A stretch of DNA of 64,000 bases from Symbiodinium natans (taxonomy: Eukaryota > Sar > Dinophyceae > Suessiales > Symbiodiniaceae), in assembly GCA_905221605.1 (NCBI GenBank), contig CAJNDS010000557.1, positions 650,682-714,681 of the forward strand. Reading direction: 5' to 3'. The stretch's first letter is position 1, and the number at the start of each line of letters is the position of its first letter. This document shows positions 41,534-52,010 of this stretch, in pieces. The position numbers and the translations under genes are program-made. The notes under the pieces were generated by a model. It ran no database searches and was not told the origin of the DNA. It saw only the letters and a program-made list of their open reading frames with translations.

Positions 41534-44133
41534 TCAGCATGGACGGGAGAGCCAGTTCTTGATCAAGTCATCGGCAGTCTTCGGGGCGCCAAAATCCTCT
41601 CGGAGCATCTTGGCTGCGTCTGCTAGGGTCTCGTGCGGGTCACCCTCGACGTTTGCCAAGATGACCTCCATGGCGCACATAGCACTCTCGAGATCGGCTG
41701 AGTCGGTGATCTCTTGGGCCAGGGCAAGTTGAAGCCAGTCTGGCAAGGTCTCGGAGAGGCCCGAGTGGGAAGAGGTGCCGTCGATCTCAGGCTCTGCGCA
41801 GGATGCTTCATCGGTTGAACTGGCGGAACCTTGTGGCTCACCCTGCTCCATCCATGAATCCCTCTGGTCTTGAAACTTAGCTCGGCGATGTTGGTTGCCT
41901 TTGCTTCTCTTGCACTTGGGATGCGCGGTCTCGGCGTCATCCTCCTCATCTGGAACCTCCGTCTGGGTCTTTTCTTCTGGAAGCTCATCCCGCACGCGCA
42001 TGAGGATGTTGCCAAGATGATTCCTCCTTCCGCCCCAGAATCTGTCGCCCGTGTGACCTTCCACAAGCTGTTGACCACGTGTGGCACGCAACTTCTTGCG
42101 CAAGTCCGCATCCCTGGCGAACTTGGAGCGAACGACGGCCAACATTACGTCCACTTTCCGGTTATCCCAATCCGGACGCTTCTTGACCTTTCCACCCTTT
42201 GCTTTTGCATCCATGGGGTTGTCACCAAGAGACCCGCCCCGTGTGAACGAATCCCTTCCGTCCCTGTCCTCAATCTTAGCGGCTTGGTACGCATGCTCAG
42301 AAGTTGGGTACAGATCACCTTCGAACTCCACACCCTGCCGGCAGGGAAAGAAGTTCGACAGGAAAAAGAATTCTCCACGGAACCGATTGATTGGCATTGC
42401 AGCTTCGATGCAAGGATGAACAGCTGGACCACTGTACAACACAAACCTTGAGCCTGATGCCCTGCATCATGATGTGGCAGGTCTCCCTCTACAGTCCACA
42501 AGCACTCGGCGATGCTCTGAAAGATTCTCTTGATTCCAGAGCACTTCAACCAACTTACCCACAGCTTGGTGAGGGCATCGTGCCTTGACCAGTCTGCCGC
42601 CGGCATCCACCTTGTTCCCAACGACCACCACAGGAATGTCTCCGGCCACCTTCCTCGAAACAGGCTAAGCATGGCTAAGCATGATGCAAGAGCTGCTCTC
42701 GAGCCGCGCGGGCCTCAGCTCCGTGACCCACTTGGACACGTTCTGGTGGCTCTGGAGGTTCGTCACCTTGGACCGACGGGCTTCACGCAGTATAACTGGC
42801 CAGTATAGCGGTTGTCCTTTCTGTATCGGAAAGCTTGACCACACTGTGACCACAACTCCACAGGGCTTCAACACTGGAGGCACTACAGATAGAACTGCCT
42901 TCGGGTGCACAGCGGATCTCGGTCCAGCCCCCAAAGCATCTGAATCCTGCTGGCCTCCTTTTCCGGGACTTTGTGAACTCCCGGTGCCCGAACTGAGGCC
43001 CCCGGACATCAAAGAAAACCATGGCACACTGAGCACCTGCTGACTCAAGACGTGGAATCAGAGGAATGTGGGTTGCCACCATGCTTCCCATTTTCTGAAC
43101 CCAGCAGACATCAGACAACCTTCTCTCTCAAGCAGACCTACCACCTGAGTGGCGGCGCTTACCATCTTCGGGTGCTTTGCAGAGAGATCAGAAGGGATGA
43201 GTGACTGGGGGTTGGCTTGGGGCGAGCGCACCTTCCGGGCAAAGCCTCTAAAGACAGAAGGGGCTGGGCTGCACAGCTTCACAGATTACACTCCCAGGCT
43301 GGCACCGATGAAATAGCCGTCTCGGAGTCCCGAAAGGTGATCCTGAGGGTCTATTTGCTCGTGCCACTCCGTTGAAAGTCTTCTGGTGCGCAGGTCTGTA
43401 TCGAGCGAAAGGGTGCCATCAGCCTGGCCGGCAGTGTCCCAGACATTGAAGCGGACTGGACCTCTACCTGGGCAGGCAGCACTAGCAAGACGGTAAGCGG
43501 GCGCAGGCTTCACATGGTCTTCATTGAAAGCCGAAGCCACAAATCAAACTCCTGACCAACCGGCAGAAAGTCGACAAACCCCGAAGATGCGTCCCAGAAA
43601 CTCGTGGAGATCTTCAAGGTCTTCATCTCGCAGCCCTGAGGCCATGCTTCGGACAAGAGAACCCCCAAAAGCTGACGCCCTAATAGAGCCCTTAGGAACC
43701 AAAAAAGCCCATGCTCCTGAGAGCCAAGCGATGCTCCAACAAGGGAACCCAAGGCAAGTTCAGGCTCAAAGGCACCTCAGTTGGCCGGTACTTCTTCACG
43801 AACTCCCCCGTCAAGTGTCGCTTGACCTGATGTTCCGGGGCAATCTGGAGTGAACGCGCGAAGGCGCTCGCCTTCTGAAGTTCCCGTGTGGGCTGCTGGA
43901 CGTCCCCGCACATGTTCCTCTGACTGCAAGTGCTCTCGACAAGAGACGCAAAAGCACCCAATCCAGCCGCAGGTCGATTCATCGCTCAGAGCCCCCAACC
44001 CCTAAACCCTAAACCCCTAACCCAAAACCCTCAACCCTAAACCCCAAACCCTAAATCCTATCTGAAAGTACTCTCAGGACCCGGCAAAGGAGGTCTTGCC
44101 GACTCCACCGTCTCCAAGAAGTATGAGCTTGAA
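41534..44133 (-). CDS. Ran-type GTPase joined to a NADAR domain (candidate chimera)
   Basis: Nine minus-strand exons join in phase: 44,133-44,086; 43,826-43,776; 43,635-43,602; 43,467-43,424; 43,342-43,306; 43,036-43,008; 42,766-42,714; 42,653-42,559; 42,453-41,534. Donors are GC, GT, GT, GC, GT, GT, GC, GT; all acceptors are AG. Exons 1-8 follow Ran without gaps: P-loop GDGGVGKTSF, VKRHLTGEF-KKY, switch I Thr, FNVWDTAGQ, GLRDGYFIGAQCAM, NKVD. Ran's last third (SAK motif, C-terminal helix and acidic tail) is missing. A 105 bp intron with a strong GTAAGT donor then leads in phase to exon 9. From about residue 150 of the joined product this has a complete NADAR domain (FFFLSNFFPC, YPTSEHAYQAAK, RPDWDN, FWGG, GNILMRVRDEL), then a basic patch and a helical tail. 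Known NADAR proteins cleave N-glycosidic bonds of ribosylated compounds, including riboflavin intermediates and ADP-ribosyl groups. The product has 436 residues plus an unseen N-terminus. The alternative is a truncated Ran copy beside a separate NADAR gene. Confidence 0.75.
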
Positions 44134-44340
44134 CTGGCAAAAACAAAAAGGCGTTTGAACTACGGCTGCTAGGGATCTAGGTTATAGGGTTTAGGGTTTA
44201 GGAGTTGAAGGGTTTGTAGGGTTTAGGGTTTAGGGTTTAGGGTTTAGGGTTTAGGGTTGAGGGTTTAGGGTTTAGGGTTTTTAGGGTTTGTAGGGTTTGT
44301 AGGGTTTGTAGGGTTTGTAGGGTTTAGGGTTTAGGGCTTA
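43998..44340. repeat. Telomere-type runs around Ran exon 1
   Basis: CCCTAAA units at 43,998-44,060 and TTTAGGG at 44,190-44,340, the latter with a GTTTGTAGGG variant repeated four times. They flank the P-loop exon at 44,086-44,133. A minus-strand piece at about 44,340-44,440 (RLGHWEASRVPPKAAEAHSA) may be an upstream exon. Confidence 0.85.
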
Positions 44341-44459
44341 AGGAACCGTTGCGGAGTCCGAAGGCGGAGTGCGCCTCCGCTGCCTTGGGCGGGACCCGGC
44401 TGGCCTCCCAGTGCCCAAGGCGACTGCAAGCCCAGGAGCCCTTTTTGTCTCCTTAAGCC

Positions 44460-46260
44460 GCAAGCTATTATATAAGAAATAAATATGTATTTATTTATTT
44501 GTATAATTTTTTATTTATATTTGTACATATACATATATATGCTACCCCCCCCCCCCCCCCAGCGACCTACCCTTTTTAGGCCTTTTTAGGCCTTTTTAGG
44601 CCTTTTTAACAAAAAAAAAACAAAGAAGGCCCAAAAGTCGCGTAGTTAATCACCGGGTAATGAAGGACAGTTACTGGGACACCCACCTCACAGACCCCGA
44701 TAAGCTAGCATTGGAAGAATCTACATTTTGAATCTGAAGCGGACAATGCTGTTTTTAGATGTTTAGATCAGTGTTTTTCTATGCAAATTGTGCGCTTCAA
44801 GGGCAATTAATGTTTTCTTGAGCAACTAATTTATTAATACAATTGTGTTTGTACGAGGCAAAGTATTCATCAAATAGTGAAACATGTTTCTTGGTTCTAT
44901 GCGAATTTAGCTACTAGAGTAATTATTAAGCAAAGAGCCCAATTTGACTCAAGTGAATACTATTTAAAGGAGCATACTCAACCAAGATACGAAATAGACA
45001 CCATTTTCAACCAAAAAATGGCAAAGTGTGCGTTTAAAGTGCAAATACTGTATTTATACAATTGTGTTTGTACTAGGCAAAGTATGCTCTCTGAAAAGCC
45101 CACTGAAATACCTTATGTTTACATATTCATGAATCGTTTTTCTTTTTGAAATAATCATTTTATGCGAATTTAGCTACTAGAGTAATTATTAAGCAAATAG
45201 CCCAATTTGACTCAAGTGAATACCAATTAAAGGACCATACTCAACCAAAATACGAAAGAAGCACCATATTCAACCAAAATATGGCAAAGTGTGGGTTAAA
45301 GGGCAAATAGTGCTTTGTTGAGCAACTAATGCATTGAAACAGTTGTGTTTATACCAGGCAAAGTATTATTGAAGTACTATCTGCAAAGTCAAATGAAACA
45401 CCTTATGTTTACATATTCATGAAACAATTTTTTTGAAGTATTCATTCTATGCGAATTTAACTACTAGAGGAATTCTTAAGCAAATAACCCAATTTGACTC
45501 AAGTGAATACTATTTAAAGGACCATACTCAACCAAATACGAAATAAACACTTGCGGAAATGGAAACGGTTCTACCTACATAACAATGAGACAAAGATTGC
45601 TGAAGTATTCACTAAATAAAGACCACTTATATACTATGTCTGAAAAGCACAATTTGCATGAGCAAGCGATGCACAATAATGGAAATAGAAGCGGTTCTAC
45701 TTACATAACGATGAACAAAGATGTCTGAAGTATTCAATAAAGACCACATATATATATATATATACCATGCTTGAAAAACGCAACTTGCACAATCAGGCTT
45801 AAAAAATGCACAAGAATCCTAGACAAGTACTTAGTGAAGGCCATACACAAGCAAATTCACAAATACATAAAAACATCCAAAAGCGCAAGCTTTTCAGGAG
45901 AATCTCTGGTAAAGTTTGGATTATAGGGTTTTGGGGTATTCCTGGACGAGTAGGAGTCACTTTTTCAGCAAACAATTCTAAGCAATAAATGCTTTTTCTC
46001 AAGACAAGTATTGCAAATGCTGCTTCTAGATAATTAATCGCATTTACCAGGCAAATATTATCCATGCGAATTGAGCTACCAGAGCACCAAGTAATGGCTG
46101 AATAAGGCCTACTACACTTGAGTACAACCAAAAGATGCACTAAACACTAGCGGCTCTACTTACATAATAACGAAACAAATAGTTCTGAAGCACTAGAAAG
46201 ACCACTTGTATACCATTTCTGAAAAGCACAATTAGCATAAGCACACTTAAAAATGCGTAG
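44460..46260. repeat. AT-rich island with a repeat of about 265-290 bp
   Basis: Base composition shifts strongly to A and T. The block ATGCGAATTTAGCTACTAGA with AATTATTAAGCAAA recurs at 44,898, 45,163 and (altered) 45,451. CCAATTTGACTCAAGTGAAT, CATACTCAACCAA and GTTTACATATTCATGAA recur with it. A more distant copy lies at 46,060 (CATGCGAATTGAGCTACCAG). From 45,550 a second unit appears (GAAATAGAAGCGGTTCTACT, ACATAACGATGA), also at 46,150. No open frame is conserved among copies. Confidence 0.8.
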
Positions 46261-46576
46261 TTGTTGCCTCGTGACCATGAAGGCGAACCAAAAAGCCAAA
46301 ATACCAAAACCAAAAACCAAAAATACCAAAACCAAAAAAACCAAAAAAAAAAGAAAAACAAAACCAAAAATACCAAAAAAAACAATTTTCCGGGACTCTT
46401 GGAGAAGCCTCATAGGGATTTCCTGAGAGTCCCGGAAAATTGGTTTTTTTTGGTATTTTTGGTTTTTTTGGTTTTGGTTTTTTTGGCTTTTTTGGTTTTG
46501 GTGTTTTTGGTTTTTTTGGTTTTGGTTTTTTGGTTTTTTTGGTTTTGGTATTTTTGGTTTATATATATATATATAT
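46261..46576. repeat. Long A/T-purified inverted repeat (hairpin)
   Basis: The left arm (about 46,290-46,398) is CCAAAA-type with a CAATTTTCCGGGACTCT end. The right arm (46,424-46,560) is AGAGTCCCGGAAAATTG followed by GGTTTTTTTGG-type sequence. The loop is about 25 bp (TGGAGAAGCCTCATAGGGAT). Over 100 bp per arm could pair. Frames through it are low-complexity (K/N/Q or F/L/V) and not genes. Confidence 0.75.
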
Positions 46577-46631
46577 GCTCGCCCCCCCCCCCATGATCCA
46601 CACATTTGGCCTCGAGAAGGGGGTTTTGGGA

Positions 46632-47290
46632 GGGGGGGGACTCCAGACTCCAGATTTCCAGAAAAAATCTGGAGTACCCCCGGACTCCAGACTCCAGATT
46701 TCCAGAAAAAATCTGGAGTACCGGGCCCCGGACTCCAGACTCCAGATTTCCAGAAAAAATCTGGAGTACGGGGCCCCGGACTCCAGACTCCAGATTTCCA
46801 GAAAAAATCTGGAGTACCGGGACCCTGGACTCCAGATTCTGGAGTCTGTAATCTGGAGTCTGGGGCCGCGGGTACTCCAGATTTTTTCTGGAAATCTGGA
46901 GTCTGGAGTCTGGGGCCCCGGGTACTCCAGATTTTTTCTGGAAATCTGGAGTCTGGAGTCTGGGGCCCGGGTACTCCAGATTTTTTCTGGAAATCTGGAG
47001 TCTGGAGTCCGGGGCCCTGGTACTCCAGATTTTTTCTGGAAATCTGGAGTCTGGAGTCCGGGGCCCCGGGTACTCCAGATTTTTTCTGGAAATCTGGAGT
47101 CTGGAGTCCGGGGCCCGGGTACTCCAGATCTTTTCTGGAAATCTGGAGTCTGGAGTCCGGTGCCCCGGTACTCCAGATTTTTTCTGGAAATCTGGAGTCT
47201 GGAGTTCGGGGCCCCGGTACTCCAGATTTTTTCTGGAAATCTGGAGTCTGGAGTCCGGGGCCCGGGTACGCCAGACTTTTTCTGGAAATC
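46632..47290. repeat. Tandem hairpin units arranged as a larger palindrome
   Basis: Units of about 55-60 bp contain CTCCAGACTCCAGATTTCCA and GAAAAAATCTGGAGTAC (left, 46,640-46,820, four copies) or the reverse (right, 46,865-47,290, eight copies). Each unit is itself a hairpin (CTCCAGATT / AATCTGGAG), and the two blocks are opposed around 46,830-46,860. GGGGCCCCGG linkers vary slightly. The plus-strand frame of 286 codons is a product of the repeat. Confidence 0.9.
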
Positions 47291-48760
47291 TAGTGTTTAG
47301 GGTTTAGTGTGTAGGTTTCAGGGTTTAGTGTTTTGTGTTTAGGGTTGAGTGTTAAGTTTAGGGTTTAGGGTTTAGGGTTTAGGGTCAAGCGGCTCGGCTA
47401 AAACCCAAAAAACCCTAAACTCTGATATCCAAACAGTAAGCATCTGAAACCCCGATGGGTTTTTGGTTTCAGGTTTAGATTTAGTAGGGCTCGAGGTTCC
47501 GGCTTTGGGGTTTACTGTTTAGGGTTTAGAGTTTAGTGTTCAGGGTTTAGTGTCTAACGTTTAGGGTTTAGTTTGAAATGTTTAAGGTTTAGTTTTTGGG
47601 TTAAGTGCTAAAGTGTTTAGGGTTTCGTGCTAAGTGTTTGGGGTTTGTGCTAAGGGCTTAGTATTAAGCTTTAGGGTTAGTGTTTAGGGTTTAGTGTTAA
47701 GGGTTTCGGGTTTGGTTTTTTAGGGTTAAGGGTTTTAAGGATTTTTACAAATTTAAATGACCTGGGGAAGGCAACTGTGCTTCTCCAGACCATTGACAAC
47801 TTGAAAATCCTTCTGTTTAGGGTTTAGGGTTCAGTTTTCAGGGTTTAGTGTGTAGGGTTTAGTGTGTAATGTTTAGGGCATAGTTTTTAGGGTGTAGTGT
47901 TTAAGTGTTTTGGGTTTAGTGTTTAGAAAGGGCTTAGTGCTTAAGTGTTTAGGGTTTCGTGTTCAGTGTTTGGGGTTCGTGCTAAGGGCTTAGTGTTAAG
48001 CTTTTAGGCTTAGTGTTAAGGGTCTACTTCTGAGTGTTTAGGGTTCAGTGCTAAGGGTTTCGGTTTCTTTTTTGGGTTACGGGTTTTAAGGGTTTTTACT
48101 AGTGTTCAGGGTTTAGTGTGTAGGGTTTAGTGTGTAATGTTTAGGGTTTAGTTTTTAGGGTGTAGTGTTTAAGGGTTTAGGGTTTAGTGTTCAGGGTCTA
48201 GTGCTTAAGTGTTTAGGGTTTCCTGTTAAGTGTTTGGGGTTTGTGCTAAGGGCTTAGTCTTAAGTTTTTAGGGTTCGTGTTTAGGGTCTGGTGCTGAGTT
48301 TTTAGGGTTTAGTAGTGCTTATGTGTTTAGGGTTTCGTGTCAAGTGTTTGGGGTTCGTGGGCCTAGTGTTAAGTTTTTTAGGGTTACTCTTTAGGGTCTA
48401 GTGCTGACTGTTTCGTGTTTAGTGTTAAGGGTTTCGGGTTTGGTTTTTTGGATTAAGGGTTTTAAGGATTTTTACTAGTGTTCAGGGTTTAGTGTGTAGG
48501 GTTTAGTGTGTAATGTTTAGGGTTTAGTGTTTACGGTTTAGTTTTTAGGGTCGGGTGTAGTGTTTACGTGTTTAGGGTTTAGTGTTTAGGGTCTAGTTAA
48601 ATGTTTAGGGTTTCATGTTAAGTGTTTGGGGTTTGTGCTAAGGGCTTAGTGTTAAGTGTTTAGGGTTAGTGTTTAGGCTTTCATGTTAAGTGTTTGGGGT
48701 TTGTGCTACGGGCTTAGTGTTAAGTTTTTAGGGTTAAGGGTTTAAGGGTTTTTGCAAGTT
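47291..48760. repeat. Decayed telomere-type array with higher-order repeats
   Basis: Units such as TTTAGGGTTTAGTG, TTTAGTGTGTAGGG and AAGTGTTTGGGG dominate, all with T/G bias on the plus strand. A longer block containing GTTCAGGGTTTAGTGTGTAG, GGTTTAGTGTGTAATG and TTTTTAGGGTGTAGTG recurs near 47,830, 48,105 and 48,477. The block GTGCTAAGGGCTTAGT-TTAAG recurs at least four times. Unlike other runs here, the heptamer is heavily altered. Confidence 0.8.
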
Positions 48761-49360
48761 TACATGATCTGGGGAAGGCACTGGGGCTTCCCCAGACCAT
48801 CTAAACTTTGAAAATCCTTAAAATCTTATAAAAATCTTTAAGCTTCTGTTTAAACATTCTCAGGATTTTGAAGGTTTTAAGGCTTTTAAGCCTATTAAAG
48901 ACCTTAAATTGCTTACGTATTTAAGTGGCTGCCCTTTGCGGATTTTAGAGATTTTTGAAGTTGCCAATGGTCTGGAGAAGCCCCGGTGCCTTCCCCAGAC
49001 CATATAGATTTTTACAAATCCGTAAAACCCTGAAATTCTTGCAGTTGTAAATGGCTGTCCTTTTGAAGTTTAAAGTTTTTAGGATGTTCGATTCTAAAAT
49101 CCGTGACTTCCTTAATTTTAAACGGCTGCCCGTTTTTAATTTTTAAGGAATTTTAGACTTTTAAGGGATAAACGCTTCGAGGTTTTTAAGGGCTTTAAAG
49201 CCTTTTAAGATCCTCTAAATCTTGAAATTTTTGAAAGGCTTTAAGTACCTTAAAACCCTTCAAATTTGAAAAGGGCTGCCCCTTTAAAGGATTTTTAAAA
49301 TTGCAAATGGTCTGGGGAAGCCCCGGTGCCTTCCACAGATCATCTACATTTTACAAACCC
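47757..49360. repeat. Four copies of a perfect or near-perfect 12 bp-arm hairpin
   Basis: Near 47,760, 48,768, 48,968 and 49,312 the pattern GGTCTGGGGAAG, then an 8-9 bp loop such as CCCCGGTG, then CTTCCCCAGACC recurs with small changes. Each is followed by ATTGACAACTTGAAAATCC-like or TTTTACAAATCC-like sequence. Between the last two copies lies T-rich sequence with TTTTAAGG words and a GGCTGCCCTTT motif repeated at 48,930, 49,120 and 49,270. No coding frame is shared. Confidence 0.7.
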
Positions 49361-49629
49361 CTTAAACCCTGAAAAGCCTTAAACTTCTAATTGCTACCCT
49401 TCTAAAATTTCATGGGGCCGCAAGACACAAGTTTCAGAAGCAAAATGCCCATAAAAACACTAGTGTTTTTATAGAGGATAATATACTAGAGCTTTTTGTA
49501 TTCCAGTGCAGTTTTGACTGCATTTTTCCGAGGAAAAAGAAGAAAATCAGACAAAGACGAAGACAAGAAAACCATAGGTGTGGATCATGGGGGGGGGCTT
49601 ACCATATATATATATATATATATATATAT

Positions 49630-51904
49630 GCATATACATGTATATGTATATGAGGCTTCTTACAGTAACGCCCCCGCCCGGAAGACCGGACCTGCGAGTC
49701 TCATGCACCCGGTTTCGAATCTCTGGAAAAGGCCTGCGATGGAGTCGGACGCAATGTTGAAGGTCCTGCCTGGCCATGCAGACTGCGACGGGAGTCAAAA
49801 AAGACTTGGTCATGGTAGTGCTGGGCCTTGGCTGGAACCTGCTAGGATCTTGACCGATGTGAGAAGACAACTCATGTGCTTGTCAGCATATGATCTGTGC
49901 GGTACAGGATGGCGACCCCCGCAGTCTAAACAAATTGTCGAGAGAAGGCCCCGCCTCCGCCTCATTGTCAACGCCCGTCCTCGGCTGCAGATGGTTCCCA
50001 AAATCTGCCTAGGGCCTAGGCCTCGGGCCGTAGCCCTGGTAGTTCTGCTCTTGCTTCATCATGTTTTGCCGGCATCCGTGCGGGACGGTGCGAGCAGAGG
50101 GCAGTTTGGGGCGGACCAAGCCACGACGTCTTATGGCGGAGGAGTAAGCTATGGGAGCCTGTTTGGTGCATACTGGTACTGTGCCCCTATTCTGGGTACA
50201 GACTGGTGACCACCTACCACGCGCACAAAAGCCTTCATGCTGAGCAACCACGGAAGAGAATGCTCGCCAAACCAGGCACAAGTAGCCTTCGTCCCCCCGA
50301 TGCCCGGAGCCAAAGAAGTCTCAGGGAGTATCAGAATCCCAATGGCACCCTTGCGAGTGCCATTGTATGGGGGGCCTTCGTGCCACCGAGCCGCGCTCGT
50401 GCCCTCTTTGCAGGCGGCGCCTCCTCTGCCGCCTGCGAAGGCCTTCGCCCCCAAGAAGGGCTCAGGAATTCAGGGCTCGCAAGTCTCGTAAGCTCAAGCA
50501 ACACAAAGCTCTCTGAAAGCAGAATGAGATGAGAGGATCCTGAGCAAAAAATCGAGCCTCTTGGTGGCGAGGCTTTGCACAATGCCCCACAGCCGTGACA
50601 GCATGGCGGCAAGTGGCTCTGCTTTCTACGGGCGATTCAATGCCACGGTCCTATCCTATGCTGCGTGGCTGTGGATGCCTCTACTGCTCACACACTATCG
50701 CAGAGATGGCATTGACGGGTGGGGCTTGGAATTCTGGCTGTAGGTTTTTTGGGGATTCTCAGACGGATCCCTCTGCTGCAAGGCTCGGCATCGCCATTCA
50801 GGCATGGCAAAGGCAAGGGGGTCCCAAGAATCTTCCACAAACCTTGGCTTGTCACAGCTCTCCTCCGTGCCCCCAAGCAGGCGCGCCATCGCCAGCATCG
50901 TGGACTGAGCGACCACCTCCAGAGAAGCCCAGGACTCGGAAAGTTCCCTGGCCCATTCGATCCAAGTCCCACCTTCTGGGCCGACTCCGCAGCAGCAAGC
51001 GTGGACTGGGACAAGGCTCTCAAATTTGGGCTCTCAAGTTGGGCTCCCACATTGGACTCTCAAATTGGGCTCTTTTTGAGGTGTCGGGGTCAGCTGAGCT
51101 GTGCGAAGATCTCTTCGCCATCCTCTGGGCTCCCAGGCCAGGTCCGTCCAGCAGCTGGACAGGTCCACGAAGGGCCTCAGAGCAGGCAACAAGGAGTATA
51201 AGGAGGGCCTACCCAGGGCTCACAGCTGAGATGTTCAGGCAAGTCTCCCATAACCAACCCTAGATTCTAGCACACCCCCGCAACGCGAGGTCTCGATTCC
51301 CCATACGCGATCGCCAAGCCGCGGCCGCATCGGCCGCCCCCCCCCCCCCCCCCCACACCCTGCAACACGAGGTCACGTACTGCAGGTAGGGCACTTGGGA
51401 AGCATGGCCATCAGTGCAGCCCCGCAAGGTCAGCAAGGGCCGATGGAGATGTTGGGGTTTAGGATGGTACTCGAGCTTGGGAGGGCGATTCATGTTGCTG
51501 GTCCACCGGTACCTGATATACCCGCTTTTTGTTGTGATGGCGAGTTTTTGTTGTGATGGCGAGGTCCAACATCTAGTACTAGATTCACTCAGAGGTTGTA
51601 GCGCAGGGTCTCCAAGTTCCCACAGACTGCTTGCGCCAGATCTTGCTACGGCAATGCGTCAAAACTGCTTAAGCACCTCTAAGCTAATCTCTAAGCAAGC
51701 CGTGAACATCAGACGTGCAGAGCCGAGCTGTTGCGACCATTTTTGTGGCACGCGGCTCACTTGAAAGCATCCGAGCTGTCCTGCCAGGGTCTCCTGGATG
51801 GGGAAAAAGATCCACGGCTCACCGACATCCCTTACATATACAAGGCTAGACAAGTAGGTAGAAGTAGATTCGAATACGGGAAAAAAGGGATCCCCGACTC
51901 CTGG
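49630..51904. other. No gene firmly recognised
   Basis: A plus-strand frame ending at 50,209 contains a hydrophobic stretch (AVALVVLLLLHHVLPAS) followed by GGGVSYGSLFGAYWYCAP, which might be a short secreted or membrane exon. It is the only plus-strand candidate in the window and has no supported splice sites. Poly-C at 51,336-51,353. Nothing else is supportable. Confidence 0.3.
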
Positions 51905-52010
51905 ACGACCATAACCCTACACCCTAAACCCTAAACCCTAAACCTAAACCCTAAACCCTAAACCCTAAACCCTAAGCCAACCCTAAACCCTAAACCCTGA
52001 ACCCTAAGAT
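51905..52010. repeat. CCCTAAA run
   Basis: About twelve CCCTAAA units with a few CCTAAA and CCCTGAA variants. No exon is recognised on either side. Confidence 0.9.

Larger units (their letters stand above)
46580..49600. mobile_element. Element of about 3 kb with terminal inverted repeats inside TA tracts
   Basis: The left end reads poly-C then ATGATCCACACATTTGG (46,592-46,608). The right end reads CCATAGGTGTGGATCAT then poly-G (49,571-49,600). The 17 bp ends are inverted and match at about 15 positions, and the G/C tracts extend the symmetry. Outside both ends lie (AT)n tracts (46,561-46,575 and 49,605-49,629), as if the unit sits within a TA microsatellite. The interior is hairpins and decayed telomere-type repeats; I see no transposase. 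It could be a non-autonomous DNA element or two unrelated pieces that share an end. Confidence 0.55.

Noticed and set aside
42394-42660. Completion of Ran (SAK motif and C-terminal helix) 3' of NKVD
   Set aside because: I searched the minus strand from 42,590 to below 41,500 for the expected ISAKSNYNFEKP-like pattern and did not see it; the next in-phase coding sequence is NADAR.
46632-47290. CRISPR-like regular repeats
   Set aside because: Repeats are palindromic and contiguous with no unique spacers, and the organism is a eukaryote.
46440-47300. 286-codon plus-strand open frame
   Set aside because: It is entirely low-complexity and hairpin repeat; the unit length keeps the frame open by chance.
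49496-50209. Plus-strand frame with a hydrophobic stretch
   Set aside because: It begins inside TA repeats, has no supported splice sites and no family match. Mentioned only as a possibility.
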